Origin: Sinonovacula constricta
Lineage: Eukaryota > Mollusca > Bivalvia > Cardiida > Solecurtidae
DNA: 64,000 nt
Assembly (NCBI GenBank): GCA_007844125.1
Contig: CM017558.1
Span: 26,093,235-26,157,234 of the forward strand
Direction: 5' to 3'
Shown here piece after piece: positions 58,535 to 64,000 of this stretch (the first letter of the stretch is position 1; each line of letters begins with the position of its first letter). The notes under the pieces were generated by a model. That model was not told where the DNA came from and ran no database searches. It was given only the letters and a program-made list of their open reading frames with translations. The translations under genes were made by a program, and so were the position numbers.

Positions 58535-61500
58535 CTTAACTCGGTCATTTATGGTATATAATTAACAGGTCTGCCTGTGCTTTACTCGGTCATTTGTGGT
58601 AAATAATTAACAAGTCTGTCTGTGCTTTCCTGGGTCAGTTGTGATATATAATTAACAGGTCTGTCTGTGCTTTACTTGGCCAATTGTGGTAAATAATTAA
58701 CAGGTCTGTCTGTGCTTTACTCGGCCATTTGTGGTAAATAATTAACAGGTCTGTCTGTGCTTTACTCGGTCATTTGTGGTAAATAATTAACAGGTCTGTC
58801 TGTGCTTTACTCGGTCATTTGTGGTAAATAATTAACAGGTCTGTCTGTGCTTTACTCGGTCATTTGTGGTAAATAATTAACATGTCTGTCTGTGCTTTAC
58901 TCGGTCATTTGTGGTAAATAATTAACAGGTCTGTCTTTGCTTTACTGGGTCATTTGTGGTAAATAATTAACAGGTCTGTCTGTGCTTTACTCGGTCATTT
59001 ATGGTATATAATTAACAGGTCTGTCTGTGCTTTACTCGGTCATTTGTGGTAAATAATTAACAGGTCTGTCTGTGCTTTACTCGGTCACTTGTGGTAAATA
59101 ATTAACAGGTCTGTCTTTGCTTTACTCGGTCACTTGTGGTAAATAATTAACAGGTCTGTCTTTGCTTTACTCGGTCACTTGTGGTAAATAATTAACAGGT
59201 CTGTCTTTGCTTTACTGTGTCATTTGTGGTAAATAATTAACAGGTCTGTCTGTGCTTTACTCGGTCACTTGTGGTAAATAATTAACAGGTCTGTCTTTGC
59301 TTTACTGGGTCATTTGTGGTAAATAATTAACAGGTCTGTCTGTGCTTTACTCGGTCATTTATGGTATATAATTAACAGGTCTGTCTGTGCTTTACTCGGT
59401 CATTTGTGGTAAATAATTAACAGGTCTGTCTGTGCTTTACTCGGTCATTTCTGGTAAATAATTAACAGGTCTGTCTGTGCTTTACTCGGTCATTTCTGGT
59501 AAATAATTAACAGGTCTGTCTGTGCTTTACTCGGTCATATGTGGTAAATTATTAACAGGTCTGTCTGTGCTTTCCTCGGTCGTTTGTGGTAAATAATTAA
59601 CAGGTCTGTCTGTGCTTTACTCGGTCATTTGTGGTATATAATTAACAGGTCTGTCTGTGCTTTACTCGGTCATTTGTGGTAAATAATTAACAGGTCTGTC
59701 TGTGCTTTACTCGGTCATTTGTGGTAAATAATTAACAGGTCTGTCTGTGTTAACTCGGTCATTTGTGGTAAATAATTAACAGGTCTGTCTGTGCTTAACT
59801 GGGTCATTTGTGGTAAATAATTAACAGGTCTGTCTGTGCTTTACTCGGTTATATGTGGTAAATTATTAACAGGTTTGTCTGTGCTTTACTGGGTCATTTG
59901 TGGTAAATAATTAACAGGTCTGTCTGTGCTTTACTGGGTCGTTTGTGGTAAATAATTAACAGATCTGTCTGTGCTTTATTGGGTCCTTTGTGGTAAATAA
60001 TTAACAGGTCTGTCTGTGCTTTACTGGGTCATTTGTGGTAAATAATTAACAGGTCTGTCTGTGCTTTACTCGGTCATTTGTGGTAAATAATTAACAGGTC
60101 TGTCTGTGCTTTACTCGGTCATTTGTAGTAAATAATTAACAGGTCTGTCTATGCTTTACACGGTCATTTGTGGTAAATAATTAACAGGTCTGTCTGTGCT
60201 TTACTCGGTCAGTTGTGGTAAATAATTAAAAGGTCTGTCTGTGCTTTACTCGGTCAGTTGTGGTAAATAATTAACAGGTCTGTCTGTGCTTTACACGGTC
60301 ATTTGTGGTAAATAATTAACAGGTCTGTCTGTGCTTTACTCGGTCAGTTGTGGTAAATAATTAAAAGGTCTGTCTGTGCTTTACTCGGTCAGTTGTGGTA
60401 AATAATTAACAGGTCTGTCTGTGCTGCTTTACTCGGTCATTTGTGGTAAATAATTAACAGGTCTGTCTGTGCTTTACACGGTCATTTGTAGTAAATAATT
60501 AACAGGTCTGTCTATGCTTTACACGGTCATTTGTGGTAAATAATTAACAGGTCTGTCTGTGCTTTACTCGGTCAGTTGTGGTAAATAATTAAAAGGTCTG
60601 TCTGTGCTTTACTCGGTCAGTTGTGGTAAATAATTAACAGGTCTGTCTGTGCTTTACACGGTCATTTGTGGTAAATAATTAACAGGTCTGTCTGTGCTTT
60701 ACTTGGTCAGTTGTGGTAAATAATTAACAGGTCTGTCTGTGCTTTACTTGGTCAGTTGTGGTAAATAATTAACAGGTCTGTCTGTGCTTTACTTGGTCAG
60801 TTGTGGTAAATAATTAACAGGTCTGTCTGTGCTTTACTGAGTCAGTTGTGGTAAATAATTAACAGGTCTGTCTGTGCTTTACTCGGTCATTTGTGGTAAA
60901 TAATTAACAGGTCTGTCTGTGCTTTACTCGGTCATTTGTGGTAAATAATTAACAGGTCTCTCTGTGCTTAATCGGTCATTTGTGGTAAATAATTAACAGG
61001 TCTGTCTGTGCTTTACTGGGTCATTTGTGGTAAATAATTAACAGGTCTGTCTGTGCTTTACTCGGTTATATGTGGTAAATTATTAACAGGTTTGTCTGTG
61101 CTTTACTGGGTCATTTGTGGTAAATAATTAACTGGTCTGTCTGTGCTTTACACGGTCATTTGTGGTTAATAATTAACAGGTCTGTCTGTGCTGCTTTACT
61201 CGGTCATTTGTGGTAAATAATTAACAGGTCTGTCTGTGCTTTACACGGTCACTTGTGGTAAATAATTAACAGGTCTGTCTGTGCTTTACACGGTCATTTG
61301 TGGTAAATAATTAACAGGTCTGTCTATGCTTTACACGGTCATTTGTGGTAAATAATTAACAGGTCTGTCTGTGCTTTACTCGGTCAGTTGTGGTAAATAA
61401 TTAACAGGTCTGTCTGTGCTTTACTCGGTCAGTTGTGGTAAATGATTAACAGGTCTGCCTGTGCTTTACACGGTCAGTTGTGGTAAATAATTAACAGGTC

Positions 61501-61710
61501 TGTCTGTGCTTTACTCGGTCATTTCTGGTAAATAATTAACAGGTCTGTCTGTGCTTTACTCGGTCATTTGTTGTAAATAATTAACAGGTGTGTCTGTGCT
61601 TTACTCGGCCATTTGTGGTAAATAATTAACAGGTCTGTCTGTGCTTTACTCGGTCATTTCTGGTAAATAATTAACAGGTCTGTCTGTGCTTTACTCGGTC
61701 AGTTGTAGTG
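58535..61710. repeat. 45-bp satellite, about 70 copies
   Basis: Units of 45 bp: GTCTGTCTGTGCTTTACTCG, GTCATTTGTGGTAAATAATT, AACAG. Most variation is at ACTCGG/ACTGGG/ACACGG/ACTTGG and CATTTG/CAGTTG/CACTTG. Rare variants recur together: GGTTATATGTGGTAAATTATT near 59848 and 61065, and a 48-bp unit with GCTGCTTTACT at 60424 and 61191. This shows duplicated multi-unit blocks. Confidence 0.96.

Positions 61711-64000
<2,290 letters not shown>

Overview
The window looks like nuclear genomic DNA of a lophotrochozoan animal, most likely a bivalve mollusc. The evidence is AT-rich intergenic DNA, intron-split genes with GT/AG junctions, a secreted C1q-domain gene of the type expanded in bivalves, a Cys-loop anion-channel subunit, a mariner relic, tRNA-derived SINEs and very many minisatellites. 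The organism is inferred from these features; no species-specific marker was read. Close to half of the window is tandem repeat.

Layout. 1-672 is a 47-bp minisatellite followed by an (AT)n tract. 967-6141 (+) carries the last four coding exons of a ligand-gated chloride-channel-type receptor subunit; intron 2 holds a decayed SAP-domain fragment and a degenerate repeat. 8572-18450 is a 47-bp satellite with higher-order duplications, ending in a related 53-bp array. 18450-26560 is mostly unique AT-rich DNA, with a 28-bp palindromic repeat, a 1.6-kb terminal-inverted-repeat element (22685-24274) and a heat-shock-type promoter near 24784. 26581-28534 (-) is a complete three-exon C1q-domain gene. 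A mariner transposase relic (28745-29030) abuts a 54-bp array carrying about 43 perfect TGACGTCA sites (29030-32325). 34878-35582 holds a THAP-like fragment. 37525-39786 is a 52-bp array in which each unit encodes a GC-rich hairpin.

40087-50759 is the most striking object: a 10.7-kb fold-back element. Its long inverted arms are themselves built of ~87-bp tandem units, they surround a ~3.4-kb core, and the whole is bounded by a direct repeat (AAAGATTTT as the 9-bp reading). 51150-55570 is a 58-bp satellite interrupted by a 1.67-kb TTAA-flanked inverted-repeat element. 58535-61710 is a 45-bp satellite. The last 2 kb show no recognisable gene.

Only two genes are well supported (receptor subunit and C1q protein). 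The rest is a record of tandem amplification and DNA-transposon activity. Exon boundaries were set by reading splice sites and phase by eye, and repeat counts are hand estimates.
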